From the NCBI GenBank assembly GCA_029215795.1, contig JARDYH010000003.1, positions 31,683,001-31,747,000 on the forward strand: a stretch of 64,000 nucleotides of DNA. Direction: 5' to 3'. The stretch comes from Anniella stebbinsi. Its lineage: Eukaryota; Chordata; Lepidosauria; Squamata; Anniellidae. The number at the start of each line of letters is the position of its first letter. Position 1 is the stretch's first letter. The position numbers were made by a program, and so were the translations under genes. Positions 10,836 to 21,860 of the stretch are shown here, piece after piece. Below the pieces are notes generated by a model. It made no database searches and had not been told where the DNA came from. It saw only the letters and a list, made by a program, of their open reading frames with translations.

Positions 10836-10896
10836 AAAAATGAAAATACATCCCCTCCCGCCATCCAAAAAACATAAAAGCCAAGCATGCTCAAGA

Positions 10897-11251
10897 GGCC
10901 TCCTCCACACGAGACGTTTAATGAGCCTTGAAGGCTCATTAAAAAATTTACCTCCACAAGCACGGAGCGCAAAACGGGCGTACAGGCGCGTTATCTCCCC
11001 GATAATGCGCATTTTCGAACGCGCGTTAAATAGCGACTTTTATTTTGCTCCGGCCGTTAAAGCGCATTTTCGCGGTGTGAACAAGCGATTACGCGCATTA
11101 ACTGCTTGTAAAGCGCTTTTTGGACATGAATTAATGCGCTTCGCCGCCTCTCGCCGCCTCCGGTGCAGAGGGATTAGGAGTAAAAGCGCCTCCGCGATAA
11201 TGCGCATAATCGCGGAACCGGGCGCAAAAGCGCATCCTTGTGGAGGGGGCC
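10897..11251. mobile_element. GCGC-rich MITE family, copy A
   Basis: 355 bp from GGCCTCCTCCACA to TGTGGAGGGGGCC, imperfect terminal inverted repeats. Flanks AGA and ATA differ by one base from a 3-bp duplication. The interior is packed with GCGC words, including several TGCGCA palindromes ('gataatgcgcataatc', 'acgcgcattaactg'). The ORFs across it on both strands are by-products of this composition. This is the copy that has kept the most CpG of the three. Confidence 0.85.
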
Positions 11252-12035
11252 ATAAAATACTGAGTGTCAGTTGGAAAAGAAAAACGGAGTGGACTGCCCA
11301 CCTTGAGCTCCTTAGTTTATAGTACCTTTGAGGAGAGCATGGAAGGCTGGCAGGAACCCAGAGCAGGAACACTCCTGCTAGGAGGTGCAGATGCACTGCA
11401 ACATTGTGTTGCAGCATTTACTTGTTCTTTGCAAGAATCTGGCTGGCTCTAGGTGGTCCACCAGAAATTGGACAGTGCTCAACCAGTGGGCTCCAGCTAC
11501 TTTCCACTCAGGATTAGGATTAGGAGTTGCAATTTACCATTGCCTGGTACCCCCAAATGTTTTTGTCATTCCTTCCCCCCAGCCAGCAGTACAGCTGGTC
11601 AATGTTCCCATGATTAAATCTGGAAAACAAGACACAGATGCTTAATGGCCACTATAGCGGTACAGTGTACAGCAATTTCAGCAATTTTCAGTTTTCAGAA
11701 TAGGCACGACGACTTGTGTGTCTACAAAAACAGCTTGCTCCTGGCCATTTTTGAAACCATATTTTCTGTAGCTCTTTCTTCCTGCCACCCTCCCTCCCCT
11801 GTCTTTGGAACTAAACATAAGACTGATTGAAGCTTGTCTGGACACACGATTCTGCCATCAGAGGTTGCATCTGCATATTTCTTAATATGCAGATGCATAT
11901 TAAGAAATGCAAAAATATGGATGCACTGTCCAGTAGTTTTTCTTTTTATGGATTGGGCCTCTGAAAACTGAACAATATATTAAAAATATGAACAGGGAGC
12001 CCTGCTTATGTGGAAAAGCGAATCACTTTTTTTTC
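11252..12035. other. Unassigned sequence with a small inverted repeat
   Basis: No exon or recognised transposon. Only the short palindrome at 11873-11910 stands out. Confidence 0.35.
11873..11910. repeat. Short cruciform-type inverted repeat
   Basis: Arm 'gcatatttcttaatatgc' is followed after three bases by 'gcatattaagaaatgc'. The two arms are near-complementary, giving a hairpin of about 16 bp. Confidence 0.7.
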
Positions 12036-12039
12036 ATTC

Positions 12040-12520
12040 TGCCTGAAACTGCTCCCTTTTTATATCTCTACACAAGCTTCCTGACCACTTCCAGATCCAG
12101 CGCAAGCTCTTTGTCCTTACTTTCCAAGCCTTCCATGGCCTTGCACCCCCTTATCTCGCTGCTCTTATAGCCTTCCTGATACTTTTCTCCTCCTGGTCTT
12201 CACTCCTCCCACTCCAACACCCTCAGCCATCCAGAAGCCTCCTGAACCCTCAAAAGACCCTGCCCTTTCTCCTGTGCTGCCCCATATGCTTGGAGCTGCA
12301 CTCCAAAACGAATACCCAATGGCACCTTACTTCTTTCAGATCCCTCCTCAAAACCCACTTTTTCCATGAAGCCTTTGGCAATGATAGCCTCTAATTGAGC
12401 CTAAGCACAGGAAAAAATTGCACATTGCTCCCCGTTTACCCGTTTCTACTTCTGTTGTTCCCCCATGTGGAATTTTAGATTATAAGGTCCTCAGGGCAGG
12501 GACTTCTCATCTTGTACTTT
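12040..12520 (+). mobile_element. LINE ORF2 C-terminal remnant (L2/CR1 group)
   Basis: Plus strand carries 'CAAGCTCTTTGTCCTTAC'-type sequence ('FVLTFQAFHGLAPPYL' in one frame), and about 200 bp on 'ccctcctcaaaacccac' plus 'catgaagcc' (SLLKTHFFHEAF-like). These are the usual C-terminal blocks of L2/CR1-group ORF2. Heavily mutated; clade not certain. Confidence 0.5.
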
Positions 12521-12536
12521 GTAAAGCTGTGTTTGT

Positions 12537-13178
12537 GTGTGTGTGCGGGTGCATCTATCTATATACTGTGTAACGTTCAGCTGCTTTGCACACCTCCACA
12601 TCAAAGAGCTCTGCAGCGGTGGGGGAAATTATAAGTCTTGCTGCTATGATCCACTCGCCACAAGAAGGGAGCACAAATCCGGAAAGAAAAAAATATTCCT
12701 TACAAGCACAGCAGCTATGCTTACTGCCCTTTTGTGTTGGCCAGTGGCTATTAAGCAGCTGTATGAGCACAGCTCCTCCACTGCTGCAAAGTCAGGTTAC
12801 AACACAATTCTTTGACCAACTTTGCAGCAAACGTCCTGCTACCATGAAAGCATGCAGGACATGTTCACATTTTACTCTGCTTTAAATGCCAAGGAATTCA
12901 TTTGTATTAATTGAGCTAAACTCCACTAGTTCCTTTTGGAATGATGAAGTGACTACAGGATGCAGCTAATGGTGAAATGAACTTGTTTCAACATCCCTTC
13001 CCTATTAGATTTGCCCTATGCCAAGGTTTGAAATTGACCATTTCCATTCGGGTACTTTGAAAAGCGTTCAAGCCCGTAGGTCAAAGTCTGTTGTGGTCAG
13101 GGCCTCTAGATCAGGCACAGAATAGCAACTCTATCTCATTTCAGATATCTATTTTGCCTTTTCTTCCAACTTCCTATT
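12537..13178. other. Unassigned sequence
   Basis: Three overlapping short frames at 12537-12885 lie here on both strands, with no recognisable protein. No repeat family recognised. Confidence 0.35.
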
Positions 13179-13205
13179 TCTCTCTTTCTCTCTCTCTCTC
13201 TCTCT
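13179..13205. repeat. (TC)n microsatellite
   Basis: TC run with one interruption. Confidence 0.9.
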
Positions 13206-13289
13206 AATGAGGTGAAACTCTAAAATTATACCTCCCCAAAACTAAAATAAAATCTGGATGTTAAAAGGATTTATATATTAAGGATAGTC

Positions 13290-13376
13290 AAAGCAATCTT
13301 ATGCATGTTTACTCAGAAGTAAATCCTGCTGTGTTCAGTAATGTTTGCTCCCAGGTATGTATCAGATTGCAGCCTA
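13290..13376. mobile_element. Short MITE of the 'CAATCCTATGCATG' family
   Basis: Contains 'gcaatcttatgcatgtttac', 'tcagaagtaaatcc' and the end 'cagattgcagcc'. The same blocks in the same order occur at 37546-37653 and partly at 48540-48625. This palindromic repeat is widespread in squamates. Confidence 0.7.
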
Positions 13377-13846
13377 AAACTTGATTTTTTCCCGACCATC
13401 TGCTTTGTAATAAAGTGAGGGAAAATATACAGGTGAGCAGCAGTTCTGTAGAATTAGAGTATCAAGCTTCCTACAACAGCCATGACTGTTTGCATTCTAC
13501 AATTCACCACTCAAAAAGTTCTTGTCTTCTTCAAAGTCTGCAATTTTGGGAAATCCCATTTGAAAGTGTAGTTTCTGTCATGGCCTTTGTTCATGCCCCC
13601 CTCCCAGTATGCTTCTATTGCTCCCATGTTTACCTAAACCATTGTTAGGTATAAATATTGCAGTCAGGCTACAAAAGCATGCAAATTGAGCCTATTCTAG
13701 AGATCGGTGAGAATCTTGTTTCAAATAATTTTTGATAAGATTTACCAACATTTTCACATGTCTTTATATTCGGGGTGGAAAGTTTTTTAAAAAAAATTAA
13801 GATTTTTTTAAAGAGATTTTAAAAATCTGAATGTGGTAGAAACTGA

Positions 13847-14174
13847 GACCCCCTCTAGATGGATTCTGTTTGATGCCTGGTTAGCGCTTTATCATAAATG
13901 CTTGTAGCAAGAGGTAATTGAGCACACAACTGGTGGCCTTACCGGTTGTTTGAAATGTGCTTTACAAGTAGTTAATGCGGAGAATCGCTTGTTCACATAG
14001 GCAAAATGTGCTTTAACGGCCGGAGGAAAATAAAACTCGCTATTTAACGTGCATTCGATAATGCGCATATTGAGAGATAAAGCGCCTCAACTCCCGATTT
14101 ACGTTCCGCTCTTGTAGAGGTAAAAAATTTAATGAGACTTCAAGGAGCTTTAAACATCCCATGTAGAGGCAGCC
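13847..14174. mobile_element. GCGC-rich MITE family, copy B
   Basis: 328 bp from GACCCCCTCTAG to GTAGAGGCAGCC with an exact 3-bp duplication TGA (13844-13846 and 14175-14177). The interior shares 'tttacaagtagttaatgcg', 'cgcttgttcacatag' and 'ctttaacggccgga' with copy C. Many CpG sites of copy A have become TG or CA here. Confidence 0.85.
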
Positions 14175-14494
14175 TGAAACAGACAGATTCATCCATTCAA
14201 GCCTAGGGATGTGAGTGCTCAGCCCTTAAAAGTCTGGATTTGAATCCTTGTGCGTTCATCCATAACCCTTTGCAGGCATTAGCCTGCAACGTGCATAGGC
14301 CTAAAGTGGGGATGGGAGGAGTGTGAGCATGTATGCCCTGCCCCCAAGCATCCCCACGCCTCTGGCTACATTGTACACCTTCATACATTGATTGTGAAAG
14401 TCTGTATTGGGGCTTGTAAACACATCCAGCTGAATGCACTTCCATAGCTCCTGTGATTGGGGATCCTGCCTTATCAGAGTTCCTAATTGTGGCT

Positions 14495-14770
14495 GGGCTT
14501 TTCTCTATGAGACATTCATCATGCACTAATCATTACCTACTCATTGTTGTTTACAGGGTCTCTAGATGACATCATGACCCTCCACTTTCTCTTCTGTGTC
14601 TAACCAGCACTTTCAGGCAGTTTTTTGAAAGTAAGGAAAATGTGATATTTAATAGTGAAAGCTAAAGAAAATGTGATTTTCTCATATGTATTTGCACTAC
14701 TCCACTATACCACAGTGCCACCTAGAGTATATTTGGGAGACAATGGACTTAATTTAAAAAAAAATAGAAT
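14495..14770. mobile_element. MITE of the 'GGGCTTTTCTACATGAG' family (boundary uncertain)
   Basis: Left end 'gggcttttctctatgag', then 'cattcatcatgcactaatca', and at about 14700 'ccactataccacagtgccac' before 'ctagag'. The same order of blocks is found at 32097-32378 and 39551-40374. The right end is not clear. Confidence 0.5.
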
Positions 14771-15689
14771 GGGAGAGGAAGCAAAATTGACAGGTTTGTC
14801 CATCCCTAGCCTATTGTGTGAAATAAACACATGTGTGTAAATGGTGTTGAGCATGTTGGTATCCTTGAGATAGATTTTAATGTGGGAGGGGAGGTGGGTT
14901 TGCAGAATTTGGATTGCAAAAGGGGAAATGGAAGCGAAAGTGAGGACTTATGTGACTCTGTCTTATGCTCTTGCTGCTAGCAAGCAACAATCTTACTAGC
15001 TCAGCTAGATTAAGCCACTGTGACTGGCTCTAGTCTCAGGGCTGCCAAAAATAAAGAGTCAGTGCCACATCAGCATCCTTCCTTAGGGTCCATTATGCCA
15101 TTAGCCTTAGTATAGACATTGTGTGCTAAGGTGGGTGCATTGATGGTCAATGAGTGCCTCTAATGCTGCTCTTTGTATCGTTTACTTGCCATTGGGGAGA
15201 TAAAGTCATAAATTGCAAGCAAGTGCTTTCCTAGCTCTTAGAATACATCCTGGAGAAAGGAAATCAATGGCTTGATCTTTTCTTTAGCCTTTTAAAAATG
15301 TCTGCATTAGAACAGGCAGCTCAAGCGCTGATATTTTGGGCATGTGCCCCAAAATTACCCTCCATTTGCCTGCTGCCGATAAACAAGGACATGGAGTGGC
15401 CTACTTCCTGTAATGCCCTCCTCTCGTGAGCGCCAAATACTGTCTCGAAGGGAGCAGCTGTGCATGGTGGTATGTATGTATATTATATTTTTATCCTGCT
15501 TTTTAGACAAATATTGTTTCCAACACAGTTCATATCAATTAGATGGGGGGAGGCTGCCATCAGGATTACAAACTAAAAAGGTAAGACACACAAAGGAACG
15601 GGAATGAAGGGAAAAGGTAGAAGAAGGTGACAATTTCTTCAAGGCCAGAATGAAGTGGTGAGCTAAAAGTAGACATTTATATCCAGTTT
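14771..15689. other. Unassigned sequence
   Basis: No exon recognised. A T-rich piece at 15480-15580 ('tatatttttatcctgctttt') may be a degraded minus-strand LINE tail. Confidence 0.35.
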
Positions 15690-16166
15690 GGGCAGGCTAA
15701 TTTTTCCTTGCTACTGTTCTTGCTTAAATGCAACACCTTTGCTGAGGGAGCTCCACTGGCTGCTTATTTGCTACCGGGTGAGGTGTAAAGATTTGGTACT
15801 AGTGTACAAAGCCTGCAACAACTTGGGATCAGGATATCTGAGAGAGCGCCTTCTCCCTGAGGTCATGCTCCTGGTGTCTTCACATGGCCCTTGGTCCGAC
15901 TGGAGTCCACCTGTAAAAGAGTCTTCAGTGTGGTGGCCCCCTTCCTGTGGAACTCCCTGCCTCTGGAGGTCAGACAGACACCAACACTGTGTTGTTTTCG
16001 GCACCTCCTGAAAACAGCTCTTTCCAGGAAGCCTTCCTTGGTTGACTAGCCACAGTTTTATTGGCACATTAAAATTATGCTTTTTTTTATCATGTCTTAT
16101 TTATTTTCTCTCTTGTTGTTCATTGTTCTGGAATCTGATTAGATGTGGAGTAGTATACAACGGTTG
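15690..16166 (+). mobile_element. L2-clade LINE 3' end
   Basis: Plus-strand translation contains 'LLRELHWLLICYRVRCKDLVL' split over 15740-15800 and 'LGSGYLRERLLP', followed by a degraded C-terminus and 3' UTR. The frame is broken after about 15870. It ends in a (CAAA)n tail, as expected for a LINE 3' end. Confidence 0.8.
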
Positions 16167-16192
16167 TAAACAAACAAACAAACAAACAAACA
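16167..16192. repeat. (CAAA)n tail microsatellite
   Basis: About six CAAA units directly after the L2 3' UTR. Confidence 0.9.
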
Positions 16193-16675
16193 GCAAGTGA
16201 TGGATCTGGTTCCTTTGGCTGGTGGATGAGGCCAGAGCACTTTCCCCCCGGACTTCTGCTGTTCTAGGGCTACAGCCATGGAACTGGCTGTTCTTTTGGG
16301 CAGGAAGAGAGAAGTGATTTCCCTGCATCTGCTCCTTCTCTGGCTGATGGATGGTGCCAAGCTGATCTTCCCCTTGCCTTGATGTTGCTTCTGGGAGGCA
16401 GGGGTGCAGCTTCCCAGCATCCTATGTCCCTTTGCTAATGGTCGCAATGTTGGAGCTGGCAGGAGGTTAGAGATGGATGAAACTGTCAAATTCAATTCTG
16501 CACAGTTTCTCATTTTTGCAATATTAGTTCATTCTGTCATTAGTTCCACACCTGTTTGCAATCTTTTCCTAAAAGGTCCATGTGAATCTTCATGCACATT
16601 CCTCCAAATACAATCATTTTTGTACACTTTAAAATGCAAACCCAACAAATTTTTCATCTAGCCCTAGTGGGCAGT

Positions 16676-17110
16676 TCACCTTCATAAAGAAACTTGCACA
16701 ATTGTTTGAGATGTAATGCATCTAATGCTTCTTCAACTCATGTTTTGGCAATGCCCCATAGTTGCCTCTTTTTGGGAGGAGGTTATAATAAGGATAAACT
16801 TTGTACTGAAACTATCTACAATATGGAACAATGTGCATGTCCTCCTAAATTACCTACCGGCTTCTTGGAAGTTAACACATGGTCAGCACAGATGGATCTT
16901 CAGAGCCCTTATGACAGCCAAAAGACTTATACATTGGAGGGACAAATCCACACCTCCCATAATGCAATGAATTGAGGACCTAATAACACTATCAATGATT
17001 GCTCTACTTAACTGTTGTACCCATCTCCTGTGTCAATAACCCATTATGATGCCTGGTTTTGTTTGGCAATGCAGGATGGGTGGGACCCCTCCCCACTTTG
17101 TACTCTTGTT
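16676..17110 (+). mobile_element. L1 LINE 3' end, second copy
   Basis: Plus-strand translation shows 'SFWEEVIIRINFVLK', 'NYLPASWKLTHG' and 'WIFRALMTAKRLIH', closely matching the minus-strand L1 remnant at 7130-7810. The frame ends at 16970 with a stop where the other copy reads on into WIEDL. A degraded 3' part follows. Confidence 0.75.
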
Positions 17111-17233
17111 TTCTCATCTATTTCAGCAACATCAGCTGAGAACTCACACTACAAATGGAAACCTAGGAAAATTCACAGATGTGGATTTAAAATCCCTTCT
17201 CTGTACCATCCCCGGATTCACACACCACTGAGA

Positions 17234-17297
17234 CACACCAATCACATATATTATGCACACCAATCACATATATTATGCACACCAATCACATATATTA
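17234..17297. repeat. 22-bp tandem repeat, three units
   Basis: Unit 'ccaatcacatatattatgca' plus 'ca' starts at 17238, 17260 and 17282. The first two are identical and the third ends in 'ttaag'. Confidence 0.92.
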
Positions 17298-17299
17298 AG

Positions 17300-18215
17300 T
17301 GAACACACTTCCTCTCATATTGATTTCCACAATCAAAGATTAGAATAATCAGCCTAGCAGTTGATCATCACTACCTCCTCCCTTCTTTGCACCACTGAAT
17401 CCCTAATGTCCCTTGATCAGTAGGGCTGACAATTTAAGTACCTATCAGAGTGTTCGTGAGCATTCCGTGACACACAATAGAGCATCTGAAGGCTAGGGAA
17501 GATTTATTTCTCTCACATACAAGCTTCTGTGACATCACAGCAGCTCATCCAACAGTCATAAAGGTGGTCTGCATTTACACCCATTTTGTTCTTGGAATTT
17601 GAAGGCAAATTGGCATCAGTACTAATCATTTGCAAGCCTACATACTCTAACGTATATGTTTTAATTGATTTAATATTTCATTAATATCTCTGTGATCATG
17701 AAGTAGGTTTGAATTTCTTGTTTTGATATAAATAAATGAATAAATAAATGCAGCAGTGGTGGAGAATTATGCTGACAATGATGTGTTTATTTATATTTTA
17801 AGCCACCTGATTTTGAAGGCTGAGGATGGATGAAGTACATGAAAGTACAAATGCTACTCAATCAAGCAGATAAAATGTACCTGTTCACATCACCATTTCG
17901 GCATGCTTTGGCTATGGGAGAAACTTTGCCTCCTCTTCTTCCCATCTGTGTCAACCTATGGTAAGCCAGTTATGTGCATCTTGCAGACATAGCCTCAAGC
18001 GTTCACCAACCACTGCAAAGTCAATTTGTCTCCCCAGCATTCACATTACCGTGCTTGAAGTGAAATCCAGGCTGAATCCTGCTTAGCATTGCAGACCCTG
18101 TGTTTGTAAAGTTCTAGTGTTACTCTACATCTTTCAATTCTCATAATGTCTTTTTTTCTACAGCAGTAGCTGCTTCATTCCCCCCCCCCCCTCTCATCGA
18201 TGCACAGATGGTGTG
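17300..18215. other. Unassigned sequence
   Basis: No gene or clear repeat. A poly-C run lies at 18181-18192, and an AAATAAATGAATAAATAAATG run near 17735 could be a LINE tail. Confidence 0.35.
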
Positions 18216-18219
18216 AAGG

Positions 18220-18430
18220 TAGTTTGCAATGCCCTAGTAAAGTCCCACTGCTGGGAGTATTAATCACTATACGTTGCTTAATTGGGTAACCTTTACTGTG
18301 GTTTAAATAGCAATACCAAGTCGCACCAGCACAGATGGTAATCTGTTATTAATTGATTGCTAATAGTAATGAATGGCTCTGCAATATGGGCTTATAATGT
18401 TATAAATAAAGCATCTGACAAGTATATTAA
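18220..18430. other. Candidate conserved non-coding island
   Basis: AT-rich and free of recognised repeats, with several ATTA/TAAT core words ('gttattaattgattgc', 'gctaatagtaatgaatgg'). These are the usual cores for homeodomain factors. Nothing here proves constraint; the call rests on composition and lack of repeats. Confidence 0.25.
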
Positions 18431-18587
18431 TGGCAAACAGTGTGCAGATACGCTTCACTGGGAGCCTTGCTCCCTGCCTATGTGGAATGCAAGCTGGCAG
18501 CCGGCATCATAAGGGTGCCATTGTTTAGCACACATTTTAAAACCACACACATGCAAAGAGTTTGCCCCCTTTGGGGTGTGAAGGCTG

Positions 18588-18614
18588 ATCTCTCTCTCTC
18601 TCTCTCTCTCTCTG
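18588..18614. repeat. (CT)n microsatellite
   Basis: CT run of about 13 units. Confidence 0.92.
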
Positions 18615-18776
18615 CCTCTGCCTTTCTGCACAGCCTGAGTGGCTTCGGATGTTGAATACAAGGAAGAGAAGAGGAAGTAAAAGGATGTCTAGAATGGCTC
18701 AAGCTGAGCCTGTGAATCTGGGCTTGGGAACATCCATCATCCCCAAGCATTGGTCATGGTATAGTATAGCTAGAGT

Positions 18777-19094
18777 AGGCTGACCAGATAAATTCCAGGT
18801 CAGGGCTCATGTAACTTTAACAGTTGTAGAGAAAAGGGAATTTCAGCCAGTGTCATTTGTATGCAATTAGTTCCTGGTGATATTCCCTCTTCATCACAAC
18901 AGTTAAAGGTGCAGGCACTATACTATAGTGACCATATACAAAAGAAGGCAGGGCCTTTGCAACTTTAACTGTTGTGATGAAGAGGGAATTTCATAAGGAA
19001 CTAACTGCATACAAATGACACTGGCTGAAATCCCCTTTGCTCTACAACTGTTAAAGTTACATGAGCCCTGACTTGGATTTTATCTGGTTACCCT
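18777..19094. mobile_element. Dimeric fold-back MITE ('GGCTGACCAT' family), copy 1
   Basis: Left half 'catgtaactttaacagttgt', 'gggaatttcagccagtgtca', 'tcatcacaacagttaaag' is repeated in reverse complement in the right half. The ends are GGCTGACCAG and CTGGTTACCC, each bordered by TA. The whole 318 bp can fold on itself. Other copies are at 30308 and 47328; a diverged half-size relative follows directly at 19099. Confidence 0.82.
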
Positions 19095-19098
19095 AAGC

Positions 19099-19268
19099 TA
19101 GAGTGACCAGATACAAACGAGGGCAGGATTCCTGTAACTTTAACTGTTGTGATAAAGAGGGAATTTCACCAGGCGTTGCATGCATACAGATGACACCTGC
19201 TGAAATTCTCTTTTCTATGCAACTGTTAAAGACACAGGAGCTCAGTCCTCCTTTCCATGTGGTCACCT
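19099..19268. mobile_element. Monomeric relative of the 'GGCTGACCAT' MITE
   Basis: Runs from 'agagtgaccagatacaaa' to 'ccatgtggtcacc' with the core 'aactttaactgttgtgat' and 'gaaattctcttttctatgca'. It corresponds to one half of the dimeric copies and lies 4 bp from one. Confidence 0.75.
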
Positions 19269-19309
19269 TTCCTCTCATTTTCTTCTTTTCTATTTTATTG
19301 TGATGTAGC

Positions 19310-19560
19310 ACAAACACAAAATAATTAGGGGAAGTCAGTAATTAAAGCATACCCCACAAGAAACATTGACTAATTAGGAGCAATTAAGGTGTCAGATCAT
19401 GCTCAGGATTATGCTGAACCTGAAGCAATTAGAAGCAAATGTTGCAAGGAGGACACTTCTAATTAAAGACACAGTAGCCCTGAAAAGCCTCACTAATGCT
19501 TTGCCAATTCATACTCAATAGATTGCAATTGCATACCAATTGAAAATAAATTACCACAAA
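19310..19560. other. Candidate conserved non-coding island, rich in TAATTA words
   Basis: Within 250 bp there are at least seven AATTA or TAATT cores ('aaataattagggg', 'cagtaattaaagc', 'gactaattaggagcaattaa', 'agcaattagaagc', 'tctaattaaagac'). No repeat family is recognised. This pattern is typical of homeodomain-bound enhancers, but it is inference only. Confidence 0.3.
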
Positions 19561-19879
19561 TCAGATTTGAAAATGAGATAGACGGACAATACTGAAGACA
19601 CTGGAATGCAACAGATTGGCAATGACATATTCTGGTTCCTCCAAAACAAAAACAAAAAAGTGAGTGAATGAATGAAAGAAAGAAAGATGGCAGTTCCAGA
19701 CTAAAATGCTAGTGTGGAAACAGCATTATCATGTAATATCAGACTTTAGATGCACTTCAACCTGTGTCTTGTTTACATGTTCAGTTAGGTAATTGGAGAA
19801 TCTGCATTCACATGAACCATGGGAAACCACTTCCAATTTTTCTGAAGAGGTTATAGAGGGTGCTTCGCACTGTTCACAG

Positions 19880-19978
19880 CAGCCTTCCCAAATCTAGTGC
19901 CCTGCCAGCCATGCTGCCTCAGGATCATGGGAGTTGTAGTCCAATACATCTAGAGGACACTATGCTGGAGAAATCTAA
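19880..19978. mobile_element. Fold-back repeat, 'GGGAGTTGTAGTCC' family
   Basis: Contains 'gcagccttcccaaatctagt' and 'catgggagttgtagtccaat', ending 'actatgctggagaaa'. The arms are partly eroded relative to 22503-22629. Confidence 0.65.
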
Positions 19979-20121
19979 TTCACAGTTTTGGTATGTACCA
20001 GTTATAGTTCCTATTTTCTGGTACTTGTCCCTATTCTGCCTTCTGAGGAGATGCTGGAGATAGCATAAAATGTTGCTAGTGTGTTCATTTGTAATAAAGT
20101 TTTTAAGCTTTCAGGACATTT

Positions 20122-20143
20122 TACACACACACACACACACACC
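20122..20143. repeat. (CA)n microsatellite
   Basis: CA run of about 10 units. Confidence 0.9.
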
Positions 20144-20524
20144 ACCCTGCTTTCTAAAACTTAAACATCTTAGAGGGTGAGAGATGTATTTTGATTTTAT
20201 TGCACACATATGAAAATGCATGTACACAAGCACAAAACAGCAATGCACCTTTCCCAAATTCTTTAATGTTCACACAACACCCCACTCCCTCACGATCAGT
20301 GAATTTGGAGTGGGAGCATAACCATTAGCCTCACCACCAATGCTGTTGCACCTGCCGGCCATGGCCTAGTATCTGCATGATCTGTAGTCTGTGTTTCTGC
20401 TGGATCTAGAATGTGCATACAGAGATGCATGTAGCCTCTTTTGACAATACACAAAATCAACACATGGAGCTTGTGGGCAGGGCCAGCAGATACGATTCTA
20501 TGAGTCTACTCTATCCTCCACATG

Positions 20525-20825
20525 TTGATTGCACACACAACTGAGTGTACATAGGAAAGCGGGGGAAGATGGGAGTTATTTTCCAAGGATGTTACCATTT
20601 CATACATATGCTTATACTGCGGAAGAAGGATATGTATTCTAATTCTGGAACATTTGTGCTGTTGAATATATAGGCCTTTAGGTTGCCTTTACAGGGGAGA
20701 ATAAACACACTCCCCCCCCCAACATGCTTTTTAAACTCATGGCTCACACACACATACACACACTTCTGTGATTAAGTGGAATGTGGAAGACAAATCTATA
20801 ATTGCAGTTCTAGTCCCATATGAAC
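20525..20825. repeat. Direct repeat, left copy
   Basis: About 300 bp matching 22735-23040 in the same orientation. Shared blocks include 'atatgcttatactgc', 'aacatttgtg', 'cctttaggttgcctttac', 'acatgcttttt' and 'tggaatgtggaagaca'. Could be a local duplication or two copies of an unnamed interspersed repeat. Confidence 0.75.
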
Positions 20826-20944
20826 CTGTCCAGACCTCTAAGTAATCTTTGGAGACCATCCACTGGATGCCATCACCAAATGAAGTTAGACAGGTTGCTC
20901 CAAGACAGAGGCCTTCTCAGTTGTTGCATCCCATTTAAAGTGTG

Positions 20945-21296
20945 AGCTTCATCAGACCTGGGGAAATCAAGGTTCCCTACCATTGCTTCTGCCCCCCCTT
21001 TTGTTGCTCAATACTTCCTCTTTCTCGTGGAGAAGAAAGAGGAAGTAAACAACATCCATGTGGCCCATTTAGTGGACCATTTCTATTGCGCTGTTTCTCC
21101 TGCACACAGCAGGAGCTAGCGGCAAGTTCCATCTCTAAAAATAAATCGGACTTACCGGGTCTTTTTTGGTCACGGGAAGAAGGCTAGAAGGGGCAGGAGA
21201 TGCATGGGAGGCGGACAACGTCATGAATAGGACAAGCACAAATCCGTGAGTGCCCAGTAACAAGCATGCAATGAGATGCTAGTCTGATGACACTCT
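20945..21296. mobile_element. hAT-like MITE with 'GTCATCAGAC' ends
   Basis: Left end 'gagcttcatcagacc', right end 'gtctgatgacactctg'. The interior shares 'ctcctgcacacagcaggag', 'aaaataaa(t/c)', 'cttctagcc' and 'cacggattt'-type blocks with 53161-53455 in the opposite orientation. No exact target duplication found. Confidence 0.6.
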
Positions 21297-21300
21297 GTGT

Positions 21301-21364
21301 CTTGGGTCCCAACAGTTGTCATAACAGTTATAAACCATTTTAAAGAAGTTGTGTAGATCCTGCC
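21301..21364. mobile_element. Half copy of the 'GGCCAGATCTACACC' MITE
   Basis: 'gggtcccaacagttgtcat' to 'gtgtagatcctgcc' matches the right half of 46170-46413 and directly abuts the MITE at 20945-21296. Confidence 0.65.
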
Positions 21365-21469
21365 ATTGTTGTTGTTATGCAACTAGTAATGACCAAGAGT
21401 ATAAACAAAAGGGGACCAATATTGCAGGTGATGGGAGAATCTGATTAGAGAAACTTATTTTAACACTTC

Positions 21470-21860
21470 TGATAGAGAAGCTCTCTGTTCCAGGAGTGAG
21501 TTGCATTTACCTTGCTGTAGCAGTGAATTAAATCTGTCATTTGTTATTGTGCCTCGCTGATGCACAAAATAGCAGCCCTGGGCTGTAATCTCCACTCATC
21601 TGAGTCTGCACAGTAATTGCTGGCAGCCATGGAAACCAACTTTCCATAGTCATTTATAAACTTGACCCTCCTTGCCTCCTTACTGCTGTATTAAGAGATG
21701 CTGCTGGTGGGGCTGAAGCAAAAAGAGAGAAAGATCTGGAAGCATGTTTGCAAACTGGTGGCAGGCTTGCCAGCCTGAGTAAAAGAAGGCATGACCCTTC
21801 CTAGAAAATCTATGAGACATGGACAGCACGGCTTCTGTAATGAGTGATACCGCAAGCCTT
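21470..21860. other. Candidate conserved non-coding island
   Basis: Repeat-free stretch with words such as 'gcatttaccttgctgtagca', 'gtcatttgttattgtgcc' and 'cagtaattgctggcagcc'. No ORF of note. Possible single-copy regulatory DNA, unproven. Confidence 0.22.

Noticed and set aside
10840..11322. 160-codon Arg/Ala-rich ORF
   Set aside because: Covers the GCGC-rich MITE copy A; its residues come from the GCGC repeats.
14207..14812. hAT element from CTAGGGATG to CATCCCTAG
   Set aside because: The ends resemble 33146-33586, but no 8-bp duplication exists at the edges and the interior holds other elements.
17234..17297. CRISPR-like array
   Set aside because: Three direct 22-bp units with no spacers in vertebrate-type DNA; a simple tandem repeat.
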